From positions 33,804,821-33,868,820 of the forward strand of contig CM069590.1 in the NCBI GenBank assembly GCA_035771175.1: a stretch of DNA of 64,000 bases, given 5' to 3'. This stretch comes from Paratinospora sagittata (Eukaryota; Streptophyta; Magnoliopsida; Ranunculales; Menispermaceae). The stretch's first letter is position 1. The number at the start of each line of letters is the position of its first letter. The notes below the pieces were generated by a model. That model worked only from the letters and a program-made list of their open reading frames with translations, was not told the DNA's origin and did no database searches. The translations under genes were made by a program, and so were the position numbers. Below, piece by piece: positions 1 through 12,500 of the stretch.

Positions 1-401
1 CTTGGTCAAAATCTCCAATTAGGCCAATATAAACACATAAGGTCAAAATGAACTAAGTCATATCAATTTAACAAAGGTTCTAACATTTTAAACCCATGAT
101 TCTACTCAATTTGGTTCCAATTAAACAATCCCCAAGTCAATTTCATAAATTGACTTGATTTGGGTGAAGAGTCCCAATTTGGCCAAAATCCCCAAATTAC
201 ATGCAAAATTGCCAAAGTACATGAAAAATGCCAAATATTTTGCCTAGGTCAAAATTAGTCAACCCTAGGGTGTCTAGTATGAGAACCCACTGAATTCTAT
301 CATCAACAACCCTAATCATGCCCCAAAAGACCTACATTGCATAATTTTTCAGATTTTCAATTAAGAGCATCAAAAGCCCCAAATCTGGAAATTTTCATAC
401 A
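1..401. other. Probable remainder of the element I 3' LTR, or flank
   Basis: About 400 bases with no coding signal. Composition and short GTCAAAAT/GGCCAAAAT phrases resemble the adjoining LTR. The simplest reading is that the 3' LTR is longer than its partner and continues out of the window, because the 5' LTR copy is truncated next to the missing primer site. A perfect 11-bp inverted repeat with a 3-base loop lies at 133-157. Confidence 0.45.
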
Positions 402-1680
402 TAGGCAATATTGTCAATTTTACACTAAGCCACCATACATAGCCATGAAATTTACTGAACTTGCACCATGGGATCATCCACCATGGCTACTAGGTCAACA
501 TAGTTGACATCCAAAGCTTAACTCTAACCCTAAGTCAATGATCCAAGTGTAGGCCATTTGAACTAAACTCTAAGATTTCACCATGGAAATCTCTAACCAA
601 AGGCATGGATCAGTTCTTGGTGTTCATAGGTCTAACATAGGTGACATGCAAACAACCTGGAAAATTCTGAGGCCATGAACAAGGTATAGGTCCATTTACA
701 AAGAGTTCCACCAAATCCAAAAGAGAAAATGGGGAAAATGGCACTAATGGCCTCCAATCAACACTAGGGTTCATAAAAACATGCATGCAATGGAACCCTA
801 GGTCTAGAACAATCCTCAACTGGGAATCCATGGCATATCTTATGTCAAAATACAACTTGGAAGCTTAAACTAGAGAGATCAAAGGAAGAAAAGAGAGAAA
901 ACATGCAAACCTCATGGAGTTCTTGAGCAAGAACCTCCAAACCATAATTTTCCTCTCATTTTCTCTTCTCCAGCTCTTCTCCCTCTTTCTCAAGTGAAAA
1001 ATGTGTAAATGAGCTGAAAAAATCGAGTCAATAGCTTATATGGAAGTGTTTGGGCCCACAACTAAAAGTTGCCAAAAACTGTTAAAAATCAGTTTTCCTG
1101 TTGCAATACTTGCACTTAGATAGTCAATTTCATGCAAACTACCCACCAAATTAACATATTAACTGTTCAAAAGTTGGATGATTCAATTACCAACAGTCTA
1201 GTAAACTTTCAACTTGCGAGATCTAACCGTTTGATCAAAACTATGTAAGAAAATCTACAAATCCGTGAAATAGTATTTGGAGTCTTATAACTCACAGTAG
1301 GTAACTCTGATCAAGATCTTCACCGTTCATAATGAATATCTATCGGAGAATAATGAGCTTAGAAAATTTCAACTAAATCGGACCATGGATCTAGGAGATC
1401 AAATCATTGATGTAATTTGTGACAGAAATTTCTTCCTTCATGGAGCGAGCTCCACTAGATCCAAAACATTGTTTTCGACATGTTTCGACGTCAAACGGGT
1501 CTCTGATGGTTTTGAAACTTCATGCGCACTCTCTATCTCCTAAAATCATGCAAAGACACTTGAACTTACATGCGTCGAGCATCAAAATACATATACACAT
1601 ACGTATACGAATACTTATACGGGTATTCTTCGGGTACACTATGGGTCAAAATGACGTCACCGAAAGGCACGGGTCCTACA
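402..1680 (-). repeat. 3' LTR of element I (part shared with the 5' LTR)
   Basis: Positions 402-1680 match 6544-7827 as a direct repeat from TAGGCAATATTG to the GGG(T/C)CCTACA-type end. Read on the minus strand the LTR begins TGTAGGACCC, directly after a purine-rich tract. The match stops at 402 without a TG/CA terminus, so the true inner end of the LTR is either further left or was deleted in the right-hand copy. Confidence 0.85.
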
Positions 1681-1693
1681 ACTCTCCCCAACT
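1681..1693 (-). promoter_or_regulatory. Polypurine tract of element I
   Basis: On the minus strand AGTTGGGGAGAGT runs directly into the LTR start TGTAGG. A purine run immediately before the 3' LTR is the plus-strand primer site of LTR retrotransposons. Confidence 0.75.
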
Positions 1694-1739
1694 TAGGAAT
1701 ATTTTTGTCCTAAAAAATATAAAAGCAAGAGAACTAACC

Positions 1740-4700
1740 TTAGTCGGTAAAGAGGTCAGGGAACTGCTCCTTTATCTGGTCCTCGCGCTCCTAGGTTTGC
1801 TCTTCATTATCGTGGAATTTCCATCTAACTCGCACAAACGGGATTTCCTTATTTCTCAATTTATGAACCTTACGAGCCACAATCTGAATAGGCAAATCCT
1901 CATAAGTCGTATCCTCCCCAACTTGCAGATGACTCACATCAAGCACATGAGCTGGATCGGGATAAGACTCCTTGAATGGATCCTCATTAAACTTCCTCAG
2001 CATCGATACGTGGAATACATCATGAACATCCTCGAGCTGAGAAGGTAGAGCCAACCTGTACGCTATGGGTCTAATCCTCTCGACAATCTGAATGGCCTAA
2101 TAAACCTAGGGGCAAGTTTCCCACTGACACCGAACCCCATTTAACCTTTGAGTGGCGAGCCCTTGAGCAAAACTAGATCTCCCACTGCAAACTCTAACGA
2201 CCGATGTCAGTTATCATAATAGCTTTTTTGCCTATCATGAGCTGACTTCAGCCTCTGTCGAATCAGCTTGACTTTCTCAGTCTGCTCAACAACTGCATCA
2301 GGTCCCAATAACTGCGTATCACCCACATTGTACCAACAAGCTGGAGATCTACAGGGTCTTCCATACAAAGCCTCGCACTTTGCCATACCGATGCTCGCCT
2401 GATAACTGTTGTTGTAAGCAAATTCACACAAGGAAAAATGCTCACCCTAACCACCACCGAACTCTAAAATGCAAGACTTGAGCATATCCTCTAGCATCTA
2501 AATCACTCTCTCGGACTGACCGTCCGTCTGAGGATGAAATGCTGTACTGAGTCGGAGGCGGGTCCCAAATCGAGTCTGCAAGGCCTGCCAAAACCTTGAT
2601 GTAAATCGTGGATCTCGATCCAACACGATAGACAAGGGCACTCCATGTAATCTCACGATCTCTCCCACATATAATCTGCTCAGTCTATCCACAGAGTCCC
2701 TGGCATTCATAGGAAGGAAGTGCGCACTCTTGGTCAATTTATCGACCACAACCAAAATGGCATCAAATCTGCCTTAAGACCTCGGCAATCCCATGATGAA
2801 ATTCATCGTGATGTGTTCCCATTTTCACTCGGGTATGGACAATGGTTGCATCTGACCTCCAGGCTCCCGGTGTTTAGCCTTAACTTGCAGACACACCTCA
2901 CATCTCTGCACATAGTCAGCAATATTGTTCTTCATCCCGTGCCTCCATACAGATCTCTTCATGTTGTGGTACATCTTGGTAGCCCCTAGATGAATAGTAT
3001 ACTGAGACCTGTGAGCCTCTCGAAGTATCTCAACACGTAACTCAACATCATATGGGATCCATAGTCTCCCTCTATACCACAAGACATCATTTGGACCAAT
3101 CTACCAATCGGCCTGGTCAACACTGTCTGCGTATCTACTGTACATGTCATAATCTGGACAATGTTCCTATAGATATCTATGCCGCGAAATATGGGCATCT
3201 GCAAGCTGCACGTGCATCTGAGCACATATCTCAGTAAGTGGTGCGTCCGAGAGTATACTCATTATAGTCACTCTCTTAAGTAAATGCCACTCCTGGGTCA
3301 TCTGAAAAGCAACCACCTGCATCCCTGCTCGCCTACGACTCAAAGCATCAGTCACAATATTGGCTTTGCTATGATGATACTCCATAGATAAATCATAATC
3401 CTTCAATAACTCAAGCCATCTCCTCTGCCGTATATTCAGTTCCTTCTGTTCAAAGAGGTACTTCAAACTCTTGTGATCAAAAAACAAAGTGAACATCTCA
3501 CCATAAAGGTAGTGCTTCCATAGCTTCAGTGAAAATACAATAGCGACCAGTTCCAAATCATGCACAGGGTAGTTGTGCTCATGCACCTTAAGTTGTCTAG
3601 ATGCATATGCAACCACTCGACCCTCCTGCATTAGTACACATCCCAGACCTAAGAATGATGTATCAGTATAAATCACCAACTATTTCCCAGGTTCTGGAAG
3701 AATCAACACTGGAGCTGTAGTCAACCTCTTTTTCAACTCACTAAAATCTCTCTCACAGGCATCTGACCACATGAAGGCCACGTTCTTCTGAGTCAGCTTA
3801 GTTATCAGGGTGGATATCATGAAAAAGTCCTTCACGAACTTCCTATAATAGCTAGCCAAACCTAGAAAGCTACGAATCTTTGTCACTGTGGTAGGTCTTG
3901 GCCAATCAATGATCCCCTCAACCTTAGCAGAATCAACAAAAATACCCTCTGTACTAACCAAATGACCCAAGAATTTCACCTTAGTCATCCAGAAATCACA
4001 TTTGCTCAGCTTGGCATAAAGCCTATGCTCCAACAATGTCTGCAAAGTAACTCTGAGATGACGCTCATGATCCTCTTTTGTCCAGAATAGACTAGGATAT
4101 CATCGATGATGATTATAATGAACTGGTCAAGGTACGACCTGAACACTTTCTGCCTTAGATCCATGAACATAGCTGGTGCATTAGTTAACCCGAAGGGCAT
4201 TACCAGAAACTCGTAATGTCCATACCTCGTCCGAAAAGCAGTCTTCGACACATCCTCATTTCTCATCATCAACTGATGGTACCCAGACCTCAAGTCAATC
4301 TTGGAAAAGAACTTGGCCCCAATTAATTGATCAAACAATTCATCAATACGAGGAAATGGATACTTGTTCTTGACAATCACCTTATTCAGCTGACGATAGT
4401 CTATACACAAACGAAGACTCCTGTCCTTCTTCTTGACAAACAACACTTGTGCTCCCCAATGTGACATGCTAGGGGAAATAAATCCCTTGCCCATCAGTGC
4501 ATCAAGCTGGGCTCTGAGTTCATTCAACTCTTTTGGTGCCATACGATACGGTGGAATGGAAATGGGTTTAGTGCCAGGCATCAACTCAATGATAAATTCT
4601 ACCTCTCGCCTAGGCGGCAAACCAGGTAACTCATCAGGAAGAACCTCTGGGCACTCGCAGACTACAGGAATGTTTGCTAGCTGAATACTCTTACCCAGAT

Positions 4701-5126
4701 CATCCACTGGGTCAAACTCGCCATCATAGCAACCTCATCATCAGTGGCTAATCTACCCTGGGTAGGTGGTCTCGATGCAATCCTGCCTCAAAAGACGAAG
4801 ACTGGCTCTCCGGGTATCTAAAAGATAACCCTCTTGCCGAAGCAATCAATGTGAGCGTGATACGCTGCCAGCCAATCCATACCCAAAATGGCATCAAACT
4901 GTAGGAACTCTAAGACTCTAAGGTCAACAAACATCACATGGTCCTCGAATCTCACATTGCATCCCACACATACCATATTAGGGTAAATTCTCTCACCAGC
5001 CGCCGTACTAAAAATTAATGGCGTACTAGTCCTAACAGTAGACAATCTCAATCTATCTACTACACCACCAGAAATAAATGACAGAGTAGAACCAGCATCA
5101 ATCAAGACATACATCAAAAATGGCAA
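1740..5126 (-). pseudogene. pol: Element I pol: protease-RT-RNase H-integrase-chromodomain, broken
   Basis: Retrotransposon polyprotein remnant. Protease lies at 5126-4818, with DAGSTLSF where the family has D-S/T-G and with ILGMDWL. RT lies at 4707-3680, with IDDILVYS as the active-site box; a frameshift near 4060 splits it. RNase H lies at 3679-3167, with [20 protein letters not shown] and TDALSR. Integrase lies at about 3082-2207, with its His/Cys zinc finger near 3010-2880 and the SERVI glutamate. The first catalytic Asp is Asn (codon 2801-2803: MNF instead of MDF). The C-terminal chromodomain lies at about 1910-1740, and its conserved Trp codon is now TAG, just after EEQT. Several more stops lie between the integrase pieces. 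It cannot encode a working enzyme set. Confidence 0.9.
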
Positions 5127-5139
5127 ATGTTGATTGTAC

Positions 5140-6374
5140 CTTCTATTAGTTTCTTGCTGGCCTCAGGATCTGCCTGCGTAACAGCTCTGGCCTGATCTCT
5201 AGTAGATGCAGATGTAGGACTAAACTGGCCAAAAGGCATCCTCTGTGGACACTGGTTCCTCATATACCCTGGAGCCCCGCAACCATAACACACAATCGGC
5301 CTCGGTACTCTAGGTGCAGAAGATGCAGCCTGCGACTCTGCCCCGGTTGTCTGCTGTCCACCAAATCTGAGAAAACTCTGCTGCTGCTGCTAGGATAAAC
5401 TAGAAATCTGAACACTCTGGCCCGCAGCTGGTGGTACCACTGATACTGGAGCGGAGGCTAGAGACGCCTCATAACCACTGCCGCTAAATCTCGACCTCTT
5501 ATTACGTCGGCCTCTCTTGCCACTGAAATACTATGCCTCTAACCCTGCCTGCTGAGTCTGAACTGTAGGAGCTGCGGGTGTCTGGACTGCTGCAGGTAAC
5601 CTCATCCGAGAATTGGCCTCTGCGGCCTCAAAATCTGCGGTTTACCTCATAGCTTGCGCATATGTCTGAACGCTAGCCAGTGCCAAACCCTGACGGATAG
5701 GGTCTTGAAAACCATCTCGTATCCTCTACATTCTCAGGTGATCGGTAGAAACCATCTCTAGAGCGAAGAGTGCCAACCTGTTGAACTCTTGCTCGTACTC
5801 TCTCACGGACATGTTGCCCTGGGTCAGATGTAGAAACTAGATTCGGCGCTGATCCCTCTCAGCCCGTGGATAGAACTTTATAAAGAACAAATCTAGTCCA
5901 AGTCCGGACCTCGCCCTCAAGACGCTCCACTCGTTCCCACCATTTGTTAGCCTTGTCAATCAGGTTAAACCTGGCAAACCTTACCTTATCATGCTCAAGC
6001 ACCCTCATATCACTGAAAATGGTCTCCATCTGAGTCAACCATCCCTCAGCAAGCTCTAAATCAAGACCTCCCGGAAACTCAACAGGATTCCAATTCTTGA
6101 AAACCTTCATAACCCTCTCATAACGGTCCTTCTCTGCCCGCTCAGACTCAGTCTCCCCAACTACAGCATGCTGGACCCCAGTTGGTCCTGCCTGCTCTGT
6201 CTGATCCCCTACTACTGCTGCCACACTACTTTGCTCTGCAACCACTGCTACATCACCCTGCGGTGGTGGCCTAACACCCTGCGTACGGCCTATCAACTCG
6301 AGAATCTGGGCCTGCTGCTGCTTAGTGGCCTCAACGACTGCCTCTATATGCCTAAGGCGTTCCTCTGGGTTCAT
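5140..6374 (-). pseudogene. gag: Element I gag, broken
   Basis: The structural (capsid/nucleocapsid) part of element I. It starts at MNPEERLRHIE (6374) and reads a Gag-type region with NPVEFPGG, WLTQMETIF and KANKWWERV. It then breaks by frameshift and stop near 5859 and continues in pieces through a Gln/Ala-rich stretch. The zinc knuckle near 5290-5240 reads CYGCGAPGYMRNQC: the His of the CCHC pattern is Tyr (codon 5264-5266), so zinc and RNA binding are probably lost. Protease sequence follows directly, as in a gag-pol fusion. Confidence 0.85.
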
Positions 6375-6543
6375 GGCTGATCCTGCTCTTTCCTCTCTTG
6401 TAAATATCTGAAATTCATAATAAGAAAAAGCTCAATCAGGATCACAATCCAGGAAAAGTTACCCCTAAGATAACTACCCATAATCATACTCATAAAAACA
6501 ATCATAATGTCACGTCTTTTATTATTTTTAAGGATTTTAAACT
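6375..6543 (-). other. Leader remnant of element I without a primer binding site
   Basis: Only about 170 bases separate the gag start from the 5' LTR match. No TGGTATCAGAGC-like tRNA-Met site is present on the minus strand, and the LTR ends here without CA. A deletion has probably removed the LTR end together with the PBS. Confidence 0.6.
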
Positions 6544-7827
6544 TAGGCAATATTGTCAATTTTACACTAGGCCACCATACATAGCCACGAAATTTATTGA
6601 ACTTGCACCATGGGATCACCCACCATGGCTACTAGGTCAACAAAGTTGACATGCAAAGCTTAACTCTAACCGTAAGTCAATGATCCAAGTGTAGGCCATT
6701 TGAACTAAACTCCAAGATTTCAACATGAAAATCTCTAACCAAAGGCATGGATCAGTTCTTGGTGTTCATAGGTCTAACATAGGTGACATGCGAACAACCT
6801 GGAAAATTCTAAGGCCATAAACAAGGTATAGGTCCATTTACAAAGAGTTTCACCAAATCCAAAAGAGAAAATGGGGAAAATGGCACCAAATGGCCTCCAA
6901 TCAACACTAGGGTTCATAAAAACAAACACGCAATGGAACCCTAGGTCCGGTACAATCTTGAACTGAGAATCTATGGTATACCTTAGGTCAAAATAGAACT
7001 TGTATGCTTAAACTAGAGAGATCAAAGGAAGAAAAGAGAAAAAACATGCAAACCTCATGGAGTTCTTGAGCAAGAACCTCAAAAGCCTAATTTTCCTCTC
7101 ATTTTCTCTTCTGCGGCTCTTTCTCAAGTGCAAAATGTGCAAATGAGCTGAAAAAACCGAGTCAGTAACTTATATGGAAGTGTTTTGGCCCACAACTAAA
7201 AGTGCCAAAAACTGTTAAAAATCAGTTTTCTGTTGCAATACTTGCAATTAGATAGTCAATTTCATGCAAACTAGCCACCGAATTAACATCTTAACAGTTC
7301 AAAAGTTGCATGATTTAGTTACCAACAGTCTGGAAAACTTTCAACTCAATCCAACGTTGGGATTGCGAGACCAACCGTTTGATCAAAACTGTGTAAGAAA
7401 ATCGTCAAATCCGTGAAACAGTGTTTGGAGTCTTATAACTCACAGTAGGTAACTCCGATCAAGATCTTCACCTTCATAATGAAGATATATCAGAGAAGAA
7501 TGATCTGACAAAATTTCAGCTTAATCGGACCATGGATCTAGGAGATCAAAACATTGATGTAATATGTGTCAGAAATTTCTTCCTCCATGGAGAGAGCTCC
7601 ACTGGATCCAAAACACCGTTTTTGACATGTTTCGACGTCAAATGGGTCTCCGATGGTTTCAAAACTTCATGCGCACTCTCTATGTCCTAAAATCATGCAA
7701 AGACACTCAAACTTACGTGTGTCGAGCATCAAAATACATATACACATACTTATACGAATATGTATACAAGTACTCTCCGAGTACACTATGGGTCCAAATG
7801 ACTTCACCCAAAGGCACGGGTGCTACA
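6544..7827 (-). repeat. 5' LTR of element I, truncated at its inner end
   Basis: Direct repeat of 402-1680 with many substitutions and small indels, so the insertion is old. On the minus strand the outer end begins TGTAGCACCCGTGCC. Small ORFs inside it are LTR sequence and not genes. Confidence 0.85.
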
Positions 7828-8082
7828 CTAGGTGTCCATGTTGGCACATTCATTGGTATCCTAGTGTTTGGCTTTTGCTCATCCCTTTTGCGAAGAAAAT
7901 ATTATAATTGCAACATCTGAGTTGTGGGGAACCCCGTTGCAATAGTAGGTTTTGACTGTCACCTTCGAGTTAGTTATCGTCAGCATCCTTGATGAGGCAT
8001 GACTGACCATTTCTGTCGTGAGCGTTCGTCATGCAATTTCTTTTTGTCTGTGGGTATAGTGGTAATCTGTCATTAGCATACA
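7828..8082. other. Unassigned DNA between element I and the satellite
   Basis: About 255 bases that match neither the element I LTR nor the satellite consensus. It starts with CTAGG, the place where a 5-bp target duplication of element I would sit. I see no gene or motif in it. It may be original flanking DNA of the satellite array or part of another degraded repeat. Confidence 0.5.
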
Positions 8083-9447
8083 GAGCTTTCCAAAGAGTGT
8101 TTAAATATAAGAATGTCGTGATTCTTGCATTTTCCCAAACAACCTTCGAACTGAATAAAAATTGCAAACTGTCTTGAAGATAACCTCATTATTTCGCAAG
8201 TTCTTCATTTTATCCCTTTTGTGCTGAGATTTCCAGAGGCTATCTATTGTTTTAAACTGTAAGTATATGAAGTGTTCTCGGTAAGAGAACACATCAAAGA
8301 AGAACACATGAACTATATTGCATCAAGAACACTTCAAACAATAGCTTTCGAAGTCTACAAAGATCGAGCTCGAAGAACGAAGACATATCTCATGTCTAAT
8401 GCATTAGTTTGATCTTTGGTGTGTAGGGTAACCTCTCGATCAATCTCAGCACTAAAACTCTGAAAATTGCAAAGTCTTCAAAATTACTTCGATATAGTAT
8501 TTAATTTTGAAAAAATGTTTTCCGAAAGGTTTTAATCATAATTTCAATAAGTTTTGAATTATTTAAAAGTGTTTATTCTTATATCAAAGGGTTTTGAGTC
8601 AATGGAGTGGTTCTTGAGTGTCAAAATATTAATTATTCAAAAATAAGGCTATCCAGCAATTTGCCAAAATTTTTCAGAAGGCACTAGCGCACTATCAGTG
8701 TTGATAGCACGCTGATAGGGTTCAATAATAAAACATTTATTTTTTTGGAAAATTGTCTATAGCGCGCTATCCCTTTTGATAACTCACTATAGAGCTGTTG
8801 TCGTAATCTTTCCACTTTTAGTAAAATGGGCAATAGAGCGCTATAGGCCTCGATAACACGCTAACACTCGAGCTCTCCGATTTGTGTATATCGACCTGTT
8901 ATCTGTCAATAGACAACATGATACACAACCCAATAGCACGTTATCCATGTCTTAGACTAAAATCTGATATTTCTTACGAGAAAAATGTGGGCACTTCTGC
9001 TTGCTTGATTTTTCTATTCCTTACACAGTTTTGCCAGGTTACCTTAATTGAAATATTCTCTACTAACACCTTGATGATTCCCATTGTCTCGGACTCCCAA
9101 AACAACTTTAGATTAAACAACGTTTTGAATTCAAATAATTTTGTACTCTCTTGCTCTTTAACCTACAACTGCTAATTTTATAAAACCCTCATTTTTTATT
9201 TTCTAAGATAGAACACACACGATTATTGCAAGTTAGACTGAGCTTTCCAAAGAGTATTTAAAAAGAAGAAATTCATGATTCTTGCATTTTGCCCAAACAA
9301 CCTTTGAACTGAATCAAAATTGCAAACTGTCTTGAAGATAACCTCATTATTTTGCAGGTTCTTCCTTTTATCCCTTTTGTGCTGAGATTTCCAAAAACTA
9401 TCTGTCGTTTTAAACTGTAAGTATATGAAGTGTTCTCGATAAGAGAA

Positions 9448-9499
9448 CACATCAAACAAGAACACATCAAACAAGAACACATCAAACAAGAACACATCA
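9448..9499 (+). repeat. 15-bp minisatellite inside one monomer
   Basis: ACACATCAAACAAGA is repeated in tandem here, whereas other monomers carry one or two such phrases. It is a local slippage expansion confined to the monomer that ends near 9579. Confidence 0.85.
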
Positions 9500-9578
9500 C
9501 CTTTATATAGTATTTCGTTTTAACTTCTCGATCAATCTCAGCACTAAAACTCTGAAAATTACAAAGTCTTCAAAATCA

Positions 9579-12500
9579 CTTCGATATAGTATTTCATTTT
9601 GAAAAAATGTTTTCCGAAAGGTTTTAATCATAATTTCAATGAGTTTTGAATTATTTAAAAGATTTTAATCTCATATCAATATGTTTTGAGTCAATGGACT
9701 GGTTCTTGAGTGTCAAAATATTAATTTTTCAAAAATAAGGCTATCCGGCAATTTGCCAAAACTTTCCAGAAGGCACTAGCGCACTATCAGTGTTAATAGC
9801 ACCCTAATAGGGTTCTATAATAAAACATTTGTTTTTCTGGAAAATTGTCTATAGCGCACTATCCCCTTTGATAACTCGCTATAAAGTTGTTCCCGTGATC
9901 TTTCCATTTTTAGTAAAATTGGCAATAGTGCGCTATAGGCCTTGTTAACACGCTATCGGAAACTCAGAAAAACCCGAGCTCTTGGGTTTGTGTATATCGA
10001 CCTGCTATCAGTCAATAGAGAACATGATACACAACCCAATAGCACACTATCCACGTTTGAGACAAAAATCTGATATTTCTAACGAGAAAAATGTGGGCAC
10101 TTCTACTTGCTCGATTTTTCTATTCCTTGCACAGTTTTGCCAGGTTATCTTTATTGAAATATTCTCTACTAACACCTTGATGATTTCCATTGCCTCGCAC
10201 TCCCAAAACAACTTTAGATTAAACAACGTTTTGAATTCAAATCATTTTGTACTCTCTTGTTCTTTAACCTGCAACTGCTAATTTTATAAAACCCTCATTC
10301 ACTGATTTTCAAATATAGAACACACACGATTTTTGCAAGTTAGACTGAGCTTTCCAAAGAGTATTTAAATAGAAGAAATTCACGATTCTTCCATTTGCCC
10401 AAACAACCTTCGAACTGAATCAAAATTGCAAGCTGTCTTGAAGATAACCTCATTATTTCGCAAGTTCTTCATTTTATCCCTTTTGTGCTGAGATTTCCAG
10501 AAGCTATCTATTGTTTTAAATTGTAAGTATATGAAATGTTGTCGGTAAGAGAACTCATCAAACAAGAACACATCACCTGCATTGCATCAGGAACACATCA
10601 AACAATAGCTTCCGAAGTCCACAAAGATCAAACTCGGAGACGAAGACATATCTCATGTCTAATGCATTAGTTTAATATTTGGTGTGTAGGGTAACCTCTC
10701 CATCAATCTCAGCACTAAAACACTGAAAATTGCAAAGTCTTATATATCACTTCGATATAGTATTTCATTTTGAAAAAATGTTTACCGAAAGGTTTTACTC
10801 ATAATTTCAATGAGTTTTGAATTTCAAAGTGTTTTGAGTCAATGGAATGGTTCTTGAGTGTCAAAATATTAAATTTTCAAAAATAAGGCTATCCAGCAAT
10901 TTACCAAAATTTTTCAGAAGGCTCTAGCGCACTATCAGTGTTGATAGCACGCTGATAGGGTTCAATAATAAAACATTTATTTTTTTGGAAAATTTTCTAT
11001 AGCGCTCTATCCCCTTTGATAACTCGCTATAGAGCTGTTGCCGCGATCTTTCCATTCTTAGTAAAATGGGCAATAGTGCGCTATAGGCCTTGATAAAACG
11101 TTATCGGAAAGTCTGAAAAGCTCGAGTTCTCGGGTTTTTGTATATCGACCTACTATATGTCAATAAAGAACATGATACACAACCCAATAGCACTATCAGT
11201 GTTGATAGCACGCTGATAGGGTTTAAATATAAGAAAGTCGTGATTCTTGCATTTTCCCAAACAACCTTTGAACTGAATAAAAATTGCAAACTGTCTTGAA
11301 GATAACCTCATTATTTCGCAAGTTCTTCATTTTATCCCTTTTGTGCTGAGATTTCCAAAGGCTATCTGTCGTTTTTATCTGTAACTATATAAAGTGTTCT
11401 CGGTAAGAGAACACATCCGACAAGAACACATCACCTGTATTTTTTTTTCTAAGGCTACAACTAATTATGAACAACACATTAAACAATAGTTATCGAAGTC
11501 TACAAAGATCAAGCTTGAAGAACGAAGACATATCTCATGTCTAATTCATTAGTTTTATCTTTGGTGTGTAGGGTAACTTCTCGATCAATCTCAGCACTAA
11601 AACTCTGAAAATTGCAAAGTCTCCAAAATCACATCGATATAGTATTTCATTTTGAAAAAATGTTTTTCAGAAGGTTTTAATCATAATTTCATTAAGTTTG
11701 GAATTATTTAAAAGTTTTTAATCTTATATCAATATGTTTTGAGTCAATGGAATGGTTCTTGAGTTTCAAAATATTAATTTTTCAAAAATAAGGCCATCCC
11801 GCAATTTGCCAAAATTTTTCAGAAGGCACTAGCACACTATCATTGTTGATAGCACGCTGATAGGGTTTAATAGTAAAACATTTATTTTTGTGAAAAATTG
11901 TCTATAGCGCGTTATCCCTTTTGATAACTCGCTATAGAGCTGTTGCCGTGATCTTTCCATTCTTAGTAAAATGGGCAATAGTGCGCTATAGGCCTTGATA
12001 AAACGTTATCGGAAAGTCTGAAAAGCTCGAGTTCTCGGGTTTTTGTATATCGACCTACTATATGTCAATAGAGAACATGATACACAACCCAATAGCACAC
12101 GCTATTCAGGTTTGAGAAAAAAAATCTGATATTTCTAATGAGAAAAATGTGGGCACTTCTGCTTGCTCGATTTTTTCTATATCTTACACAGTTTTTCCAG
12201 GTTATCTTAATTGAAATATTCTCAACTAACACCTTGATGATTCTCATTGTCTCACAGGCCCAAAACAACTTTAGATTAAACAATGTTTTGAATTCAAATC
12301 ATTTTCTACTCTCTTGCTCTTTAACCTGCAACTGCTAATTTTTTAAAACCCTCATTCTCTAATTTTCAAAGATAGAACACACATGATTTTTGTAAGTTAG
12401 ACTGAGTTTTCCAAAGAGTGTTTAAATAGAAGAAAGTCATGATTCTTGCATTTGTCCAAACAACCTTCGAACTGAATCAAAATTGCAAACTGTCTTGAAG

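Larger units (their letters stand above)
1..7827 (-). mobile_element. Element I: decayed Ty3/gypsy chromovirus (Tekay/Del-like)
   Basis: A retrotransposon read on the minus strand. The order from right to left is 5' LTR (6544-7827), short leader, gag (from 6374), protease, RT, RNase H, integrase, chromodomain (ending near 1740), polypurine tract, 3' LTR (402-1680 and probably beyond the left edge). The domain order and chromodomain place it among the chromoviruses. Several frameshifts and stops make it non-autonomous. The terminal TGTAG at 7827 is followed by CTAGG, the expected place of a target duplication, but the other end lies outside the window or has been lost. It is a different family from the elements further right: no extra ORFs, different LTRs, different gag. 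Confidence 0.9.

Noticed and set aside
1419..2048. 209-codon plus-strand ORF
   Set aside because: It crosses the LTR end, PPT and the antisense of the integrase/chromodomain of element I. No coherent protein.
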